DNA from: CAZGZD01 sp964401915
GTDB lineage: Bacteria; Patescibacteriota; Microgenomatia; UBA1406; GWC2-37-13
DNA length: 27,060 bases
Direction of reading: 5' to 3'
Assembly (NCBI GenBank): GCA_964401915.1
Contig: CAYOAI010000014.1
Location: 1-27,060 of the forward strand
The notes under the pieces: model-generated
What the model saw: only the letters and a program-made list of their open reading frames with translations
What the model was told of the DNA's origin: nothing
Database searches by the model: none
Made by a program: the position numbers and the translations under genes
In this document: positions 6,996 to 14,851 of the stretch, piece after piece
Layout of the letters: every line of letters starts with the position of its first letter
Numbering within the stretch: position 1 is the first letter of the stretch

Positions 6996-8701
6996 AATAT
7001 GCTGCTTACGATTTCTAATATTTTTTCTATGTCAAAAGTATTTGTAGTTTTTTCTGATCTTTTTTTCAGTTCGATCTTTCCCTCTGTTCGCTTAGAGACG
7101 ACCAGGCGATAAGGTATTCCAATAAGATCACAGTCCGCAAACTTTGCGCCCGCCATAGTGCTTTCGCGATCGTCAAATAGGACATCAATGCCTTTTTTCT
7201 GAAGTTGTTGATATACATCTTCTGCTTGTTTTTTGATCTCTTTATCTTGCATATCAAGGCCAATAAGATGGACCTGATATGGAGCAATACTTGCCGGCCA
7301 GATAATTCCTCGTTCGTCATGATGAGTCTCCACAATTGCAGCCATAGAGCGGCCAATACCAAGGCCATAGCAGCCCATATAGTACTCATGTTCTTTGCCA
7401 TCTTCAGAGATAAATGTGGCATTTTTCATCCGTGACGAGTAGTGATATCCAAGTTGGAATACATTACTCACCTCAATACCTCGATAAATCTCGTAGGTCT
7501 CGTCGGTCTCGGGATATACATCACCTTCTTTGGCCTTTTTTATATCAAAAAAACTGGCTGGGGTTGGTATGTCGCGTTCAAAATTGACGTTGATGGAGTG
7601 ATAATTGGTTCGATTTGCACCACACTCAAAGTTGATGCGATTTGCAGTTGAGTCGTCCATAATGACCCGCACATTCTTGGGTAGATTGAGAATACCAGCA
7701 TATCCAACTTCGGCTCCCGTGATTTTTTTGACTGTTGTGGCATCTGCAAGCTGAAGGTGTGAGCATCCCAACACGCGTTTGAGTTTGGCTTCGCTCACAT
7801 CATAATCTCCCCGAACTGCGGCTGCTACGATTTCATCACGGTCTGTCTGGAATAAAAGCGTTTTGGTGGTTTTTTCAACTGGAATTTTTAAATATTTGGC
7901 AAGCTCTTGGACTCCTATTATTCCCGTTCCCAATACCTCTTCCATCGGTTGAATTTTCTCTCCATCTTGAGCAAAGTGCGGAGCCTTAGATGGGGCTATT
8001 TCTCGATTAAAATATCGATTTTGTGAGGCAACGCGTAAGATTACATCTTCTCCAGCATCGCATAGCACTTGAAACTCATGGGAATAGTCCCCTCCTATAT
8101 AGCCATTATCTGCCTCGACAATAATTGTCTCAAGACCTAATTCTTTAAAGATATTTTGATATGTGGTTTTCATGTTTGCGTACTCTTTTTTAAAATCACT
8201 TTCATCGCTGTGAAATGAATATGCATCTTTCATGATAAATTCACGAACTCGAAGAAGTCCTCCACGTGCTCGAAGTTCATCTCGGAATTTGGATGAAAAT
8301 TGATAGATATTAAATGGCAGGTCTTTATAACTTATCTGAAACTTACGAACAATATCCACAAACATCTCCTCAGCAGTACCGCCAAGTGCAAATTCTGACC
8401 CATGACGATCAGCCACTTTCATAAGCTCATAGCCAGCTGACTTGTCCCTATTTGTCTCCTCCCACAAGGCTAAAGGATGAAGAAGCGGAACCGACATCTC
8501 TTGACCACCTGCTATGTCCATGTGTTTTTTGACAATTTGGATTATTTTTTGTTGAACTATCTGCCCAAGTGGAAGATAAAAATAGCGGCCAGCAGATGAT
8601 TCGCGAATATATCCGGCCTGGATGAGTAATTTGTGCGATGTGATTGTGGCATCTGCCGGTGGTGCCTTGGTTGTTTTCCCGAAAAGGTGTGAATAGCGCA
8701 T
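6992..8701 (-). CDS. proS: Prolyl-tRNA synthetase
   Basis: Class II aminoacyl-tRNA synthetase charging tRNA-Pro. Motif 1 lies around LALWEETNR, motif 2 is RDELRARGGLLRVREF and motif 3 is GLGIGRSMAAIVE. The C-terminal anticodon-binding domain is present (VHLIGLDMQDKE, then VLFDDRESTMAGAKF). The roughly 160-residue editing (YbaK-like) insertion between motifs 2 and 3 is present, making this the bacterial type. At 569 aa it is full length. No SD is visible; an AATACT box ends 6 nt before the ATG. The downstream DHH gene overlaps it. Confidence 0.96.
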   Translation of the reverse strand: MRYSHLFGKTTKAPPADATITSHKLLIQAGYIRESSAGRYFYLPLGQIVQQKIIQIVKKHMDIAGGQEMSVPLLHPLALWEETNRDKSAGYELMKVADRHGSEFALGGTAEEMFVDIVRKFQISYKDLPFNIYQFSSKFRDELRARGGLLRVREFIMKDAYSFHSDESDFKKEYANMKTTYQNIFKELGLETIIVEADNGYIGGDYSHEFQVLCDAGEDVILRVASQNRYFNREIAPSKAPHFAQDGEKIQPMEEVLGTGIIGVQELAKYLKIPVEKTTKTLLFQTDRDEIVAAAVRGDYDVSEAKLKRVLGCSHLQLADATTVKKITGAEVGYAGILNLPKNVRVIMDDSTANRINFECGANRTNYHSINVNFERDIPTPASFFDIKKAKEGDVYPETDETYEIYRGIEVSNVFQLGYHYSSRMKNATFISEDGKEHEYYMGCYGLGIGRSMAAIVETHHDERGIIWPASIAPYQVHLIGLDMQDKEIKKQAEDVYQQLQKKGIDVLFDDRESTMAGAKFADCDLIGIPYRLVVSKRTEGKIELKKRSEKTTNTFDIEKILEIVSSIL

Positions 8702-8728
8702 AGAATGAGTATTTCTAATTGAGATTGA

Positions 8729-9106
8729 TTATTTATTTATTGTATCACACACAAGCTCCAGAGCTCTATCTTGAGATATGTTTGTCGTGTCAATTACCAG
8801 ATTAAAATGAGAGGGATCAAAAAAATCCACNNNNNNNNNNNNNNNNNNNNNNNNNNNNNNNNNNNNNNNNNNNNNNNNNNNNNNNNNNNNNNNNNNNNNN
8901 NNNNNNNNNNNNNNNNNNNNNNNNNNNNNNATTGGATTTTGCTCTTCGCCTTTTTCAAGCGAGAGATTGTGACGTGTAGCATATTCTCGAAAAAGTTGAC
9001 CTGTTGAATAGTGCTTCCAGCCAAGCCTTGCTGCAAGAGCACGCGCGAGTGAGGATTTGCCAGTGCAGATTGCACCAGATAAAGCGATTTTTTTATATGG
9101 ACGCAT
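8729..9106 (-). CDS. Cytidylate-kinase-like protein, interrupted by assembly gap
   Basis: The N-terminal part (from 9106) has a P-loop GAICTGKSS and then the STGQLFREYATRHN block typical of archaeal-type CMP kinases. The C-terminal part (before 8729) has FFDPSHFNLVIDT. The two flanks match both ends of the neighbouring paralog at 9178-9756, which supports one gene. The 100 N between them cannot be the true length: by comparison with the paralog about 90-100 residues should be there. The coordinates and frame across the gap are therefore nominal. It would transfer phosphate to CMP/dCMP or a related nucleotide. Confidence 0.7.
   Translation of the reverse strand: MRPYKKIALSGAICTGKSSLARALAARLGWKHYSTGQLFREYATRHNLSLEKGEEQNPXXXXXXXXXXXXXXXXXXXXXXXXXXXXXXXXXXVDFFDPSHFNLVIDTTNISQDRALELVCDTINK
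8831..8930. other. Assembly gap of 100 N
   Basis: Exactly 100 N, a conventional scaffold spacer rather than a measured length. It lies inside the first cytidylate-kinase-like gene. Confidence 0.99.
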
Positions 9107-9148
9107 CCGAATTAGTATTTAATATGGTAATTTATGTAGTGCGTCACA

Positions 9149-9190
9149 AGGGTCCGTAGTCATTCCGATACATCGGACTAAACGGTCCCT
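9149..9190. other. Long hairpin spanning a stop codon
   Basis: AGGGTCCG (9149-9156) pairs with CGGTCCCT (9183-9190) with one mismatch. Inside it TAGT (9157-9160) pairs with ACTA (9177-9180), and CCGA (9165-9168) with TCGG (9173-9176) around a 4-nt loop. It covers the last codons and TAG of the kinase gene at 9178-9756. No T-run follows on the minus strand; a TTTTTT run lies to the right on the plus strand, inside the coding region. Confidence 0.65.
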
Positions 9191-9756
9191 ATGCCGTTTT
9201 TTACCCCAAGTGTATCAAGTACTCGACCCAAAGATTCCATTGGTCCAAGCTTATATGTATCAATAACAAGGGAGTAGTAGCGTGGATCCCAAAAATTGTA
9301 CTTGCCATAAAGCATTCGCCACTTATCAATATTTTCCTGCTCTCGACGACCAATCCACTCTTTGGCATCTGCAATTGAGATATTCTCTCGGTTTACTACA
9401 CGGTCAATTATGATATCTGGTTCAGAGCAGACAACGAGTACCCGAAAAATATTGTCCATATCTCGAGTCACAAATCCAGAAAGCCAGGCTTCATAGATAA
9501 GGCCCTGCTCGCTTGAAAGAGTCGAGCGAGTAAGCTCATCTATCCCCTTCTCATGGCTATCAGAGCGGGCTGTTGCACCTCTTTTATTTTCGTGAATGTT
9601 GTGTGTCCTGTCGTATTTGCGTTGTAGTTCGCCCGCGTTGACATACTTCCAATGCAATGCATTTTGAAGATTTTTGGCAAGTGTGGTTGTGCCTGTTGCG
9701 ATCTTGCCTGATATGGTGATATTTTGATACCCAACATCAATGGATTTATGTGCCAT
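9178..9756 (-). CDS. Cytidylate-kinase-like protein (archaeal type)
   Basis: 192 aa. The P-loop reads SGKIATGTTTLA: the Walker A lysine is Thr, a variant I know from archaeal-type cytidylate kinases (GSGTTT). It is followed by WKYVNAGELQRKYDRTHN, matching their AGEIFRE-type block, then DPDIIIDRVVNRE-like lid sequences (SEPDIIIDRV, GRREQENIDKW) and YYSLVIDT. It is a tandem paralog of the gapped gene upstream in transcription order on the same strand. A TATAAA box ends 7 nt before the ATG, with no SD. The enzyme probably phosphorylates CMP or dCMP. Whether both copies are active is not clear. Confidence 0.78.
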   Translation of the reverse strand: MAHKSIDVGYQNITISGKIATGTTTLAKNLQNALHWKYVNAGELQRKYDRTHNIHENKRGATARSDSHEKGIDELTRSTLSSEQGLIYEAWLSGFVTRDMDNIFRVLVVCSEPDIIIDRVVNRENISIADAKEWIGRREQENIDKWRMLYGKYNFWDPRYYSLVIDTYKLGPMESLGRVLDTLGVKNGIGTV

Positions 9757-9760
9757 GAGT

Positions 9761-10831
9761 TTATTTATAAAATTTAATTACATCAAATATAGACACTACA
9801 ACTGCAAGTGTCAAAAGTATTATTATTCCAGCAAGATTGGTAATTCTTTCAAATTTAGCGTTTACTCGACGCCTGGAAACCCATTCATATACGACAAATG
9901 CCAATCTTCCTCCATCAAGAGCCGGAAAAGGAAGAATGTTGATAACAGCAAGATTTAATGAAAGTAGCGCAACCAACTCAAGCACAGCATTTTGGCCGTA
10001 TTTTACAGCTTGCCCTGTGAAATGAACAATACCAATCGGGCCTGTGATATCGGCTTTTGGTTTTTGAAAGGCAATGAGCCCACCTATCGTACGAGCAAGT
10101 TCGACTATAATACTTTTAGTAATTTTACCGGCTTCAAATAGTCCAAAAAATGGCGCCTTGTACCAGGGATATTTTCTTTCTTCAAATGTCGTAATTACGA
10201 CACCCAGCGCACCTTGTCCGGCTGGTGGATTTTTGCGAGGTGTGAGTTTAGTTTGCCCTATTACATCGTCTCTGACATATTCTATAGAGATTTCAGACCC
10301 GGCAGAGTTTTTGGCAATAGCAATGAAGTCGTCTGCTTTTTTAATGACATACACTTTATTTTTAGATCTTACTTTCAAAATTACATCTTGGGGGGCGAGT
10401 TTGGCCTGTGCAGCAGGCGAACCACCTTGTACGCTATCAATCATCACTTTATCTGTGGGGACAGGTACTCCACGAGTAAAAAGGTAGGAGATAAGGACCC
10501 AGCCAAGAATAAAATTCCCGACAATTCCGGCTATTATAATTATGGCTTTTTGGAAGTGGGGTTTGTTTACAAATGCACGGTTTTTAAGTCTTGCCCGCTC
10601 CCCTTCTTCAAGTTGAGAATATTCTTCTCCATAGAGCCTGACAAATCCGCCCAGTGGAATAAGATTTATAGAATAGACTGTCTCGCCTATTTTTCGCCCA
10701 TATAATCGTGGAGGAAATCCAATACCAAATTCTTCAACCAAGACGCCTGATTTTTTGGCTGCAATGAAGTGTCCAAATTCATGTACAAGAATAAGAACTA
10801 CAAGAATGATGAGGAAGATGATTATATTCAT
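9761..10831 (-). CDS. rseP: RseP-type site-2 protease (M50)
   Basis: Intramembrane zinc metalloprotease. HEFGH is at residues 17-21 in the first membrane helix, and the second active-site motif is LPFPALDGGRL in the third. A PDZ domain lies between them (SVQGGSPAAQAKLAPQDVILKV). Family blocks GIGFPPRLYG and INLIPLGGFVRLYGEE are present. At 356 aa with about four membrane helices it is full length. It lies directly after frr, a common gene order in bacteria. An extended -10 (TGTATAAT) lies 11 nt before the ATG. It typically cleaves anti-sigma factors or signal-peptide remnants. Confidence 0.94.
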   Translation of the reverse strand: MNIIIFLIILVVLILVHEFGHFIAAKKSGVLVEEFGIGFPPRLYGRKIGETVYSINLIPLGGFVRLYGEEYSQLEEGERARLKNRAFVNKPHFQKAIIIIAGIVGNFILGWVLISYLFTRGVPVPTDKVMIDSVQGGSPAAQAKLAPQDVILKVRSKNKVYVIKKADDFIAIAKNSAGSEISIEYVRDDVIGQTKLTPRKNPPAGQGALGVVITTFEERKYPWYKAPFFGLFEAGKITKSIIVELARTIGGLIAFQKPKADITGPIGIVHFTGQAVKYGQNAVLELVALLSLNLAVINILPFPALDGGRLAFVVYEWVSRRRVNAKFERITNLAGIIILLTLAVVVSIFDVIKFYK

Positions 10832-10843
10832 ACTTTTGATTGA

Positions 10844-11401
10844 TTATACAGTTTGTATCTCAGTTGTTTTTGCTTCTTTTATGTTCGCAATTTTGTCCAT
10901 GTATGTTTGGGTTTGAGCATCTATGTCTCGCTCGATTCTAAATTTTTCGTCCTCAGACAACTCTTTTGCTTCTTTTTGTGCTTTAATTGTTCGGCGAAGA
11001 TCATCTCGATAGTTGCGAATAATATTCCTCGCCTCTTCTGTCTTTGTGCCAACAATGCGTACGAACTTGTCTCTTTGCTCGGTAGATAAGGGCGGTACAA
11101 GGGCTTGGACTGAAGTTCCTTGAACAGATGCTGAAAGCCCAAGATTTGATTTTTGTATTGCTCGCTCAATATCTGCAAGAGTTGATGGGTCAAAAGGAAT
11201 AATAAGGATTCGAGTTGGGCCATCAGTGGTGATAGTTGCAAGTTCGCGTATTCGCATACTTGTACTTCCCCCGTATGTCTCAACAATAAGATCCTCGACA
11301 AGCGCTCCAGATGCTCGACCCGATCGAATACTTTTGAGGTCTTCCTGAAGCCGATCTATGGATGTATCGGCTGCTTTATTAAACTCTTCAAGAGTGTTCA
11401 T
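10844..11401 (-). CDS. frr: Ribosome recycling factor
   Basis: Splits post-termination ribosomes with EF-G. I start at the ATG at 11401 (MNTLEEF), not at the in-frame upstream ATG at 11428, because that one lies inside the end of tsf and the conserved sequence begins at MNTLEEF. LKSIRSGRASGALVEDLIVETYGGS, here quoted in part as SIRSGRAS and ETYGG, and RDDLRRTIKAQ are family hallmarks. Length of 185 aa is normal. It lies 5 nt after tsf. Confidence 0.95.
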   Translation of the reverse strand: MNTLEEFNKAADTSIDRLQEDLKSIRSGRASGALVEDLIVETYGGSTSMRIRELATITTDGPTRILIIPFDPSTLADIERAIQKSNLGLSASVQGTSVQALVPPLSTEQRDKFVRIVGTKTEEARNIIRNYRDDLRRTIKAQKEAKELSEDEKFRIERDIDAQTQTYMDKIANIKEAKTTEIQTV

Positions 11402-11406
11402 AGGTA

Positions 11407-11868
11407 TTATTTTTCTCCGAGCTCCCAACGCACGATACGCGCGATTTCTATATTTTCACCAAGCTGCAGGACAGCCTCTTTGACAAGATCGCTTATTTTT
11501 TTCTTTGGGTCGCGAATATACTCGGTGCTTTGAAGTTCTTTTACACTTTCAGGCATTGTTGAGGCAACTTGCATTGCTATCTCGGCCCCAAGACGTTGAA
11601 AATTTTCGTTGGCAGCTACGAAATCTGTCTCGCATTTGAGCTCGACAAGTGCAGCTACTTTTTTATTGTGATGGGTATAGTGATATATGCCACCTTGTGA
11701 CACACGTCGAGTTGATTTTTTTTCAGCTGCCGCTGCACCCCACTCAAGTAATTTTTTTTTGGCTTTTTCTATGTCTCCACTTGTCTCCTCAAGAGCTTTT
11801 TTACAAAGTTCGTAGGATACGCCTGTTTCCTCTCTTAAAGCTTTTAATTTAGTAAAATCGAATGCCAT
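11407..11868 (-). CDS. tsf: Elongation factor Ts (short form)
   Basis: Nucleotide exchange factor for EF-Tu. The N-terminal UBA-like region LKALREETGVSYELCKKALEE and the core ALVELKCETDFVA (with the TDFV residues that contact EF-Tu) are present. At 153 aa it is about half the E. coli length: the second subdomain of the core and the coiled coil are missing, as in many reduced genomes. The order rpsB-tsf-frr is conserved. No SD is visible; a TAGAAA-type box ends 6 nt before the ATG. Confidence 0.94.
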   Translation of the reverse strand: MAFDFTKLKALREETGVSYELCKKALEETSGDIEKAKKKLLEWGAAAAEKKSTRRVSQGGIYHYTHHNKKVAALVELKCETDFVAANENFQRLGAEIAMQVASTMPESVKELQSTEYIRDPKKKISDLVKEAVLQLGENIEIARIVRWELGEK

Positions 11869-11903
11869 TTTGTATTTCTATGTGTGAACTGAAGTAATTT
11901 TTA

Positions 11904-12677
11904 TTATGCTTTGGGCTTCTTCTCCCCATCTGTCTCTTTACTGGAAGATTTTGATTGAGATTTATCTGGTTTTGCCGCTGCCTTGAGTCCTCCTGCGTAT
12001 GCCTCGACAATTGTCGTGATAAGGAATTCAACTGAGGCTGGTGAGTCGTCATTTGCGACAATCGGGTAAGCGACAGATCCTGGATCGGCGTTGGTATCGG
12101 CAATTGCGACTACTGGAATATGAGTTTGTCTTGCTTCCCCTGTGGCATTTTTTTCTTTTTTAACATCAACAATAAAAAGAAAGTCTGGCTTTTTAGAAAG
12201 CGGCACGAGTCCGCCATAGAATTTTTCAAGTTTGCTAATGTGCTTGGTAAGTCGAACTCGCTCATGCTTGATCATTTTCGCCTCATCTTCTCCATCCCGA
12301 AGTTCTTTGAGTTCCGACAACTTCTTGACGTTTTTAATTATTGTTTGGAAGTTGGTGAGTAGTCCTGATGGCCACTTTACTGTAATATGAGGAACTCCAT
12401 GTTTTTTACAAATCTCATTGGCATATTGACTCGCCACTTTCTTGGTTGCCACAACAAGAAGAGTCTTGCCATCACTGGCAGCTTCGGCAAGAACTTTTTT
12501 GGCAGCATTGATCTGACTAAGAGTGGAGGTAAGGTCGATGATTGAGACGCCTTTGTCGATTGTGTATACGAACCGACGAGCTTTGGGGTGGAGGCGATTT
12601 TTTTTGTGGCCCAAATGAAGCCCTGCTTCAAAGAGCTTTTCGATATCTTTTACATTTACTGAAGATGCAGTTGACAT
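11904..12677 (-). CDS. rpsB: 30S ribosomal protein S2
   Basis: I start at the ATG at 12677 (MSTASSVNV). A longer in-frame start at 12716 would put the promoter inside the gene. Hallmarks are LFEAGLHLGHKK, NRLHPKARRFVYT, VATKKVASQYA, PDFLFIVDVKKE and ADTNADPGSVAYPI. The C-terminal tail after about residue 235 is a hydrophilic Lys/Ser extension (KPDKSQSKSSSKE). The promoter TTGCAA-17-TAGAAT ends only 5 nt before the ATG, so the mRNA should be leaderless. It heads rpsB-tsf-frr-rseP. Confidence 0.95.
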   Translation of the reverse strand: MSTASSVNVKDIEKLFEAGLHLGHKKNRLHPKARRFVYTIDKGVSIIDLTSTLSQINAAKKVLAEAASDGKTLLVVATKKVASQYANEICKKHGVPHITVKWPSGLLTNFQTIIKNVKKLSELKELRDGEDEAKMIKHERVRLTKHISKLEKFYGGLVPLSKKPDFLFIVDVKKEKNATGEARQTHIPVVAIADTNADPGSVAYPIVANDDSPASVEFLITTIVEAYAGGLKAAAKPDKSQSKSSSKETDGEKKPKA

Positions 12678-12682
12678 AAGAA

Positions 12683-12711
12683 ATTCTATCAACAGAAGCC
12701 ACAATTTGCAA
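12683..12711 (-). promoter_or_regulatory. Promoter of rpsB (leaderless)
   Basis: On the minus strand, TTGCAA (12711-12706), a 17-nt spacer and TAGAAT (12688-12683), then only TTCTT before the ATG at 12677. The clearest leaderless promoter in the window. Confidence 0.75.
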
Positions 12712-12768
12712 CTCAAACGTGCCCGTGTAGATTTTTAGAGCAGAGAAAATCATGAAGGATCAGATAGA

Positions 12769-13644
12769 TTATAAATCTAATGATTTAAGGTATGCTTTGA
12801 AGTTGCCGTTCATATCTGGATGTCTTAGGGCGAAGTCTACGACTGTCTTCAAATATTCAAATTTATTGCCAGTGTCGTAATATTGCCCATCTTCGATTAC
12901 AAGAGTGTATATGGGCATTCCTTGTGCGTGTAGCACATTTATCGCATCAGTCAGCCATATCTCCCCAGCCTTTCCAGGCGAAAGCGACTTAAGCGCTCCA
13001 AATATCTCCGGCGGCAGAATATACGCTCCAACAAGCGCTATGTCTGATGGCGCATCAGAGGGCTCGGGTTTCTCTACAATTCTTTTAATTTTATAAAGAT
13101 TTCCCTCGACTGGCTCAACCTCGGCAATACCATATCGTCTAAGGTCTTCTTTATTCCTTATTTTGGTGCCCGATATTATTACTCCTCCCTTTTTTTCATA
13201 TACATCTATCATCTGACGAAGACGTGGGGGCTCAGCATGCATGAACTCATCTCCCCAGAGTACGGCAAATGCCTCATTTTCAACAGCCGCCTCAGCACAG
13301 AGGACTGGTGTGCCATTGCCATATGGGCCTTTTTGTCTGATATAGATGAAATTGGCCATCTCAGAGATTGAATGGATCTGTTCAAGCAACTCTTTCTTAT
13401 CAGCTGATGTCAGATTCTGGACGAGGTCTTCATTGGGGATATCGAAGTGATCTTCGATTGCGCGCTTATTGGATCCTGTGACAATTACAATATTTTCAAT
13501 ACCCGATTGCACTGCCTCTTCAACAACATATTGGATGACGGGCTTGTCCACGATGGGTAGCATTTCCTTGGGCATCGCTTTTGTCTGAGGTAAAAAGCGT
13601 GTGCCAAATCCAGCGGCTGGTATGACAGCTTTGGTAATCTTCAT
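12769..13644 (-). CDS. galU: UTP-glucose-1-phosphate uridylyltransferase
   Basis: Makes UDP-glucose for surface polysaccharides. The nucleotide-binding loop AAGFGTRFLPQTKAMPKEML spans residues 11-30, with the Lys that contacts UTP. KPVIQYVVEEA, VLWGDEFMH, the IVEKPEPSDAPS block and AGEIWLTDAI follow. At 291 aa it is full length. The ATG lies 5 nt after the stop of the Ig-like gene, so the two are probably co-transcribed. Confidence 0.96.
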   Translation of the reverse strand: MKITKAVIPAAGFGTRFLPQTKAMPKEMLPIVDKPVIQYVVEEAVQSGIENIVIVTGSNKRAIEDHFDIPNEDLVQNLTSADKKELLEQIHSISEMANFIYIRQKGPYGNGTPVLCAEAAVENEAFAVLWGDEFMHAEPPRLRQMIDVYEKKGGVIISGTKIRNKEDLRRYGIAEVEPVEGNLYKIKRIVEKPEPSDAPSDIALVGAYILPPEIFGALKSLSPGKAGEIWLTDAINVLHAQGMPIYTLVIEDGQYYDTGNKFEYLKTVVDFALRHPDMNGNFKAYLKSLDL

Positions 13645-13649
13645 AGTAT

Positions 13650-14063
13650 TTATTCAAATTTGACGGAGATATTCTTGGAAGTTGTAATGGTGTTGTCAAT
13701 TGTGACAGTAAGCGTAGCTACTCCCGGCGTTGATGAGGTTAGATTGAAGGTGGCTTTGCCACTTTTATCGCTGGTTGAGGCAACTGCGACAATCTGTCCA
13801 AGTGTGGTCTGAATTGTCACTGGTTTTGCGGCAACTGGCTGATTATCAGGACTTCTTACAAACACATCGACTTTTACAATTGAGGCGCCGTCCGCCTTTT
13901 GAGTAAGTGGCCATGCAAAAACGAGTGATTTGTCAGCTGAGGCAACATTTTTGACATTTGCGCGAATAAGTTGATTGACGGGGTCTTGAAATACTACAGT
14001 AAATATAAAGACCGCAAATGCGAGAAAAAAAACCGTGATAAGTGCTGTGAATCTCTTGTCCAT
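13650..14063 (-). CDS. Membrane-anchored Ig-like (Big_1-type) protein
   Basis: I start at the ATG at 14063 (MDKRFTALI). The extra 18 residues from the ATG at 14117 would run through the promoter. The protein of 137 aa has one N-terminal membrane helix (about residues 6-25, LITVFFLAFAVFIFTVVF) and a single extracytoplasmic beta domain. The pattern KPVTIQTTLGQIVAVASTSDKSGKATFNLTSS is typical of bacterial Ig-like group 1 domains (quoted pieces: KPVTIQTTLG, DKSGKATFNLTS). The function is unknown; such domains are found in adhesins and wall proteins. It has a consensus promoter with an operator-like palindrome. Confidence 0.7.
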   Translation of the reverse strand: MDKRFTALITVFFLAFAVFIFTVVFQDPVNQLIRANVKNVASADKSLVFAWPLTQKADGASIVKVDVFVRSPDNQPVAAKPVTIQTTLGQIVAVASTSDKSGKATFNLTSSTPGVATLTVTIDNTITTSKNISVKFE

Positions 14064-14070
14064 ATGATTT

Positions 14071-14117
14071 ATTATAATCTCATTGGCATTATACTCGACT
14101 TTTGACAAGATTGTCAA
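14071..14117 (-). promoter_or_regulatory. Consensus promoter with palindrome over the -35
   Basis: On the minus strand, TTGACA (14117-14112), an 18-nt spacer and TATAAT (14093-14088): both boxes match consensus exactly. The -35 is one half of the perfect inverted repeat TTGACA-AGAT-TGTCAA (14102-14117), which could be an operator. A second TATAAT (14076-14071) ends 7 nt before the ATG at 14063. Confidence 0.75.
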
Positions 14118-14127
14118 ATATCCTACT

Positions 14128-14829
14128 CTATTGCACCCTGCCGCTGATTTTTAGAGCCTTAAGTACTTCATTGTGAATGATGTCTGGCGTATATAGAGCG
14201 TCGTCTTTGTCTACGCAGGAAATTGTAATCCAGTTTTTCTGAGTAGATGCGAGCTTATTGTATAGTGTGCGTACTTTTTGTTGATACTCTGTATCTGCCT
14301 CTTGAATATCTGCATCTCCTTTAAGATATAGTGGCTTTTCTCGATGTTTTTGTAATTGAGAAGATTTTTCATATGGCATATCAAGGTATATGACGCACGA
14401 TTCATGCGGGATACTGAGCTCTATATGTTCAAGATCCTCTACCCACTTCACGAATTGATCCTGCTGCTTGTCCCCTTTAATCTTCGCTCCTTGATGAGCT
14501 GCGCTGGAGGGGGTATACCTGTTACACACAACAGTGCATCCTGCATCTAAGGAATCTTTTATTTTCTGCGCTACCTCTGCCCGATCAGCTGCAAAAAGAC
14601 GTGCGACCTCATGGGCAGACACATCATCAATCGACCCAAGCTCGCCTCTCAGAAATTTAGCAATTTGATGGCCTGGAATGCTTTCGTATCGTGGGAAATC
14701 AAAATACTCCACACAGTTACCTTGGTCCTTAAGACACTGGACAAGAAGCTTTGACTGAACGCTTTTGCCAGATGCATCAGTTCCCTCAAATGCGATAAGT
14801 GAACCCGTATGTTTTTTTGACTTCGACAT
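14128..14829 (-). CDS. tmk: Thymidylate kinase
   Basis: Phosphorylates dTMP to dTDP. The P-loop FEGTDASGKSVQSKLL follows the start, then the DFPRYES block (DR/FPR motif), the catalytic base region LFAADRAEVA and NRYTPSSAAHQG. Length of 233 aa is slightly above the usual 205-215. I start at the ATG at 14829 (MSKSKK); the 69 upstream in-frame residues overlap the AAA+ gene in another frame and do not look like kinase. A TATACA box ends 8 nt upstream and there is no SD. Confidence 0.92.
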   Translation of the reverse strand: MSKSKKHTGSLIAFEGTDASGKSVQSKLLVQCLKDQGNCVEYFDFPRYESIPGHQIAKFLRGELGSIDDVSAHEVARLFAADRAEVAQKIKDSLDAGCTVVCNRYTPSSAAHQGAKIKGDKQQDQFVKWVEDLEHIELSIPHESCVIYLDMPYEKSSQLQKHREKPLYLKGDADIQEADTEYQQKVRTLYNKLASTQKNWITISCVDKDDALYTPDIIHNEVLKALKISGRVQ

Positions 14830-14851
14830 AGCGAAACTGTATAGACTTAAT

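Noticed and set aside
10074..10705. Plus-strand ORFs of 137 and 163 aa opposite rseP
   Set aside because: They are antisense shadows of a clear M50 protease and have no recognisable motifs or start signals.
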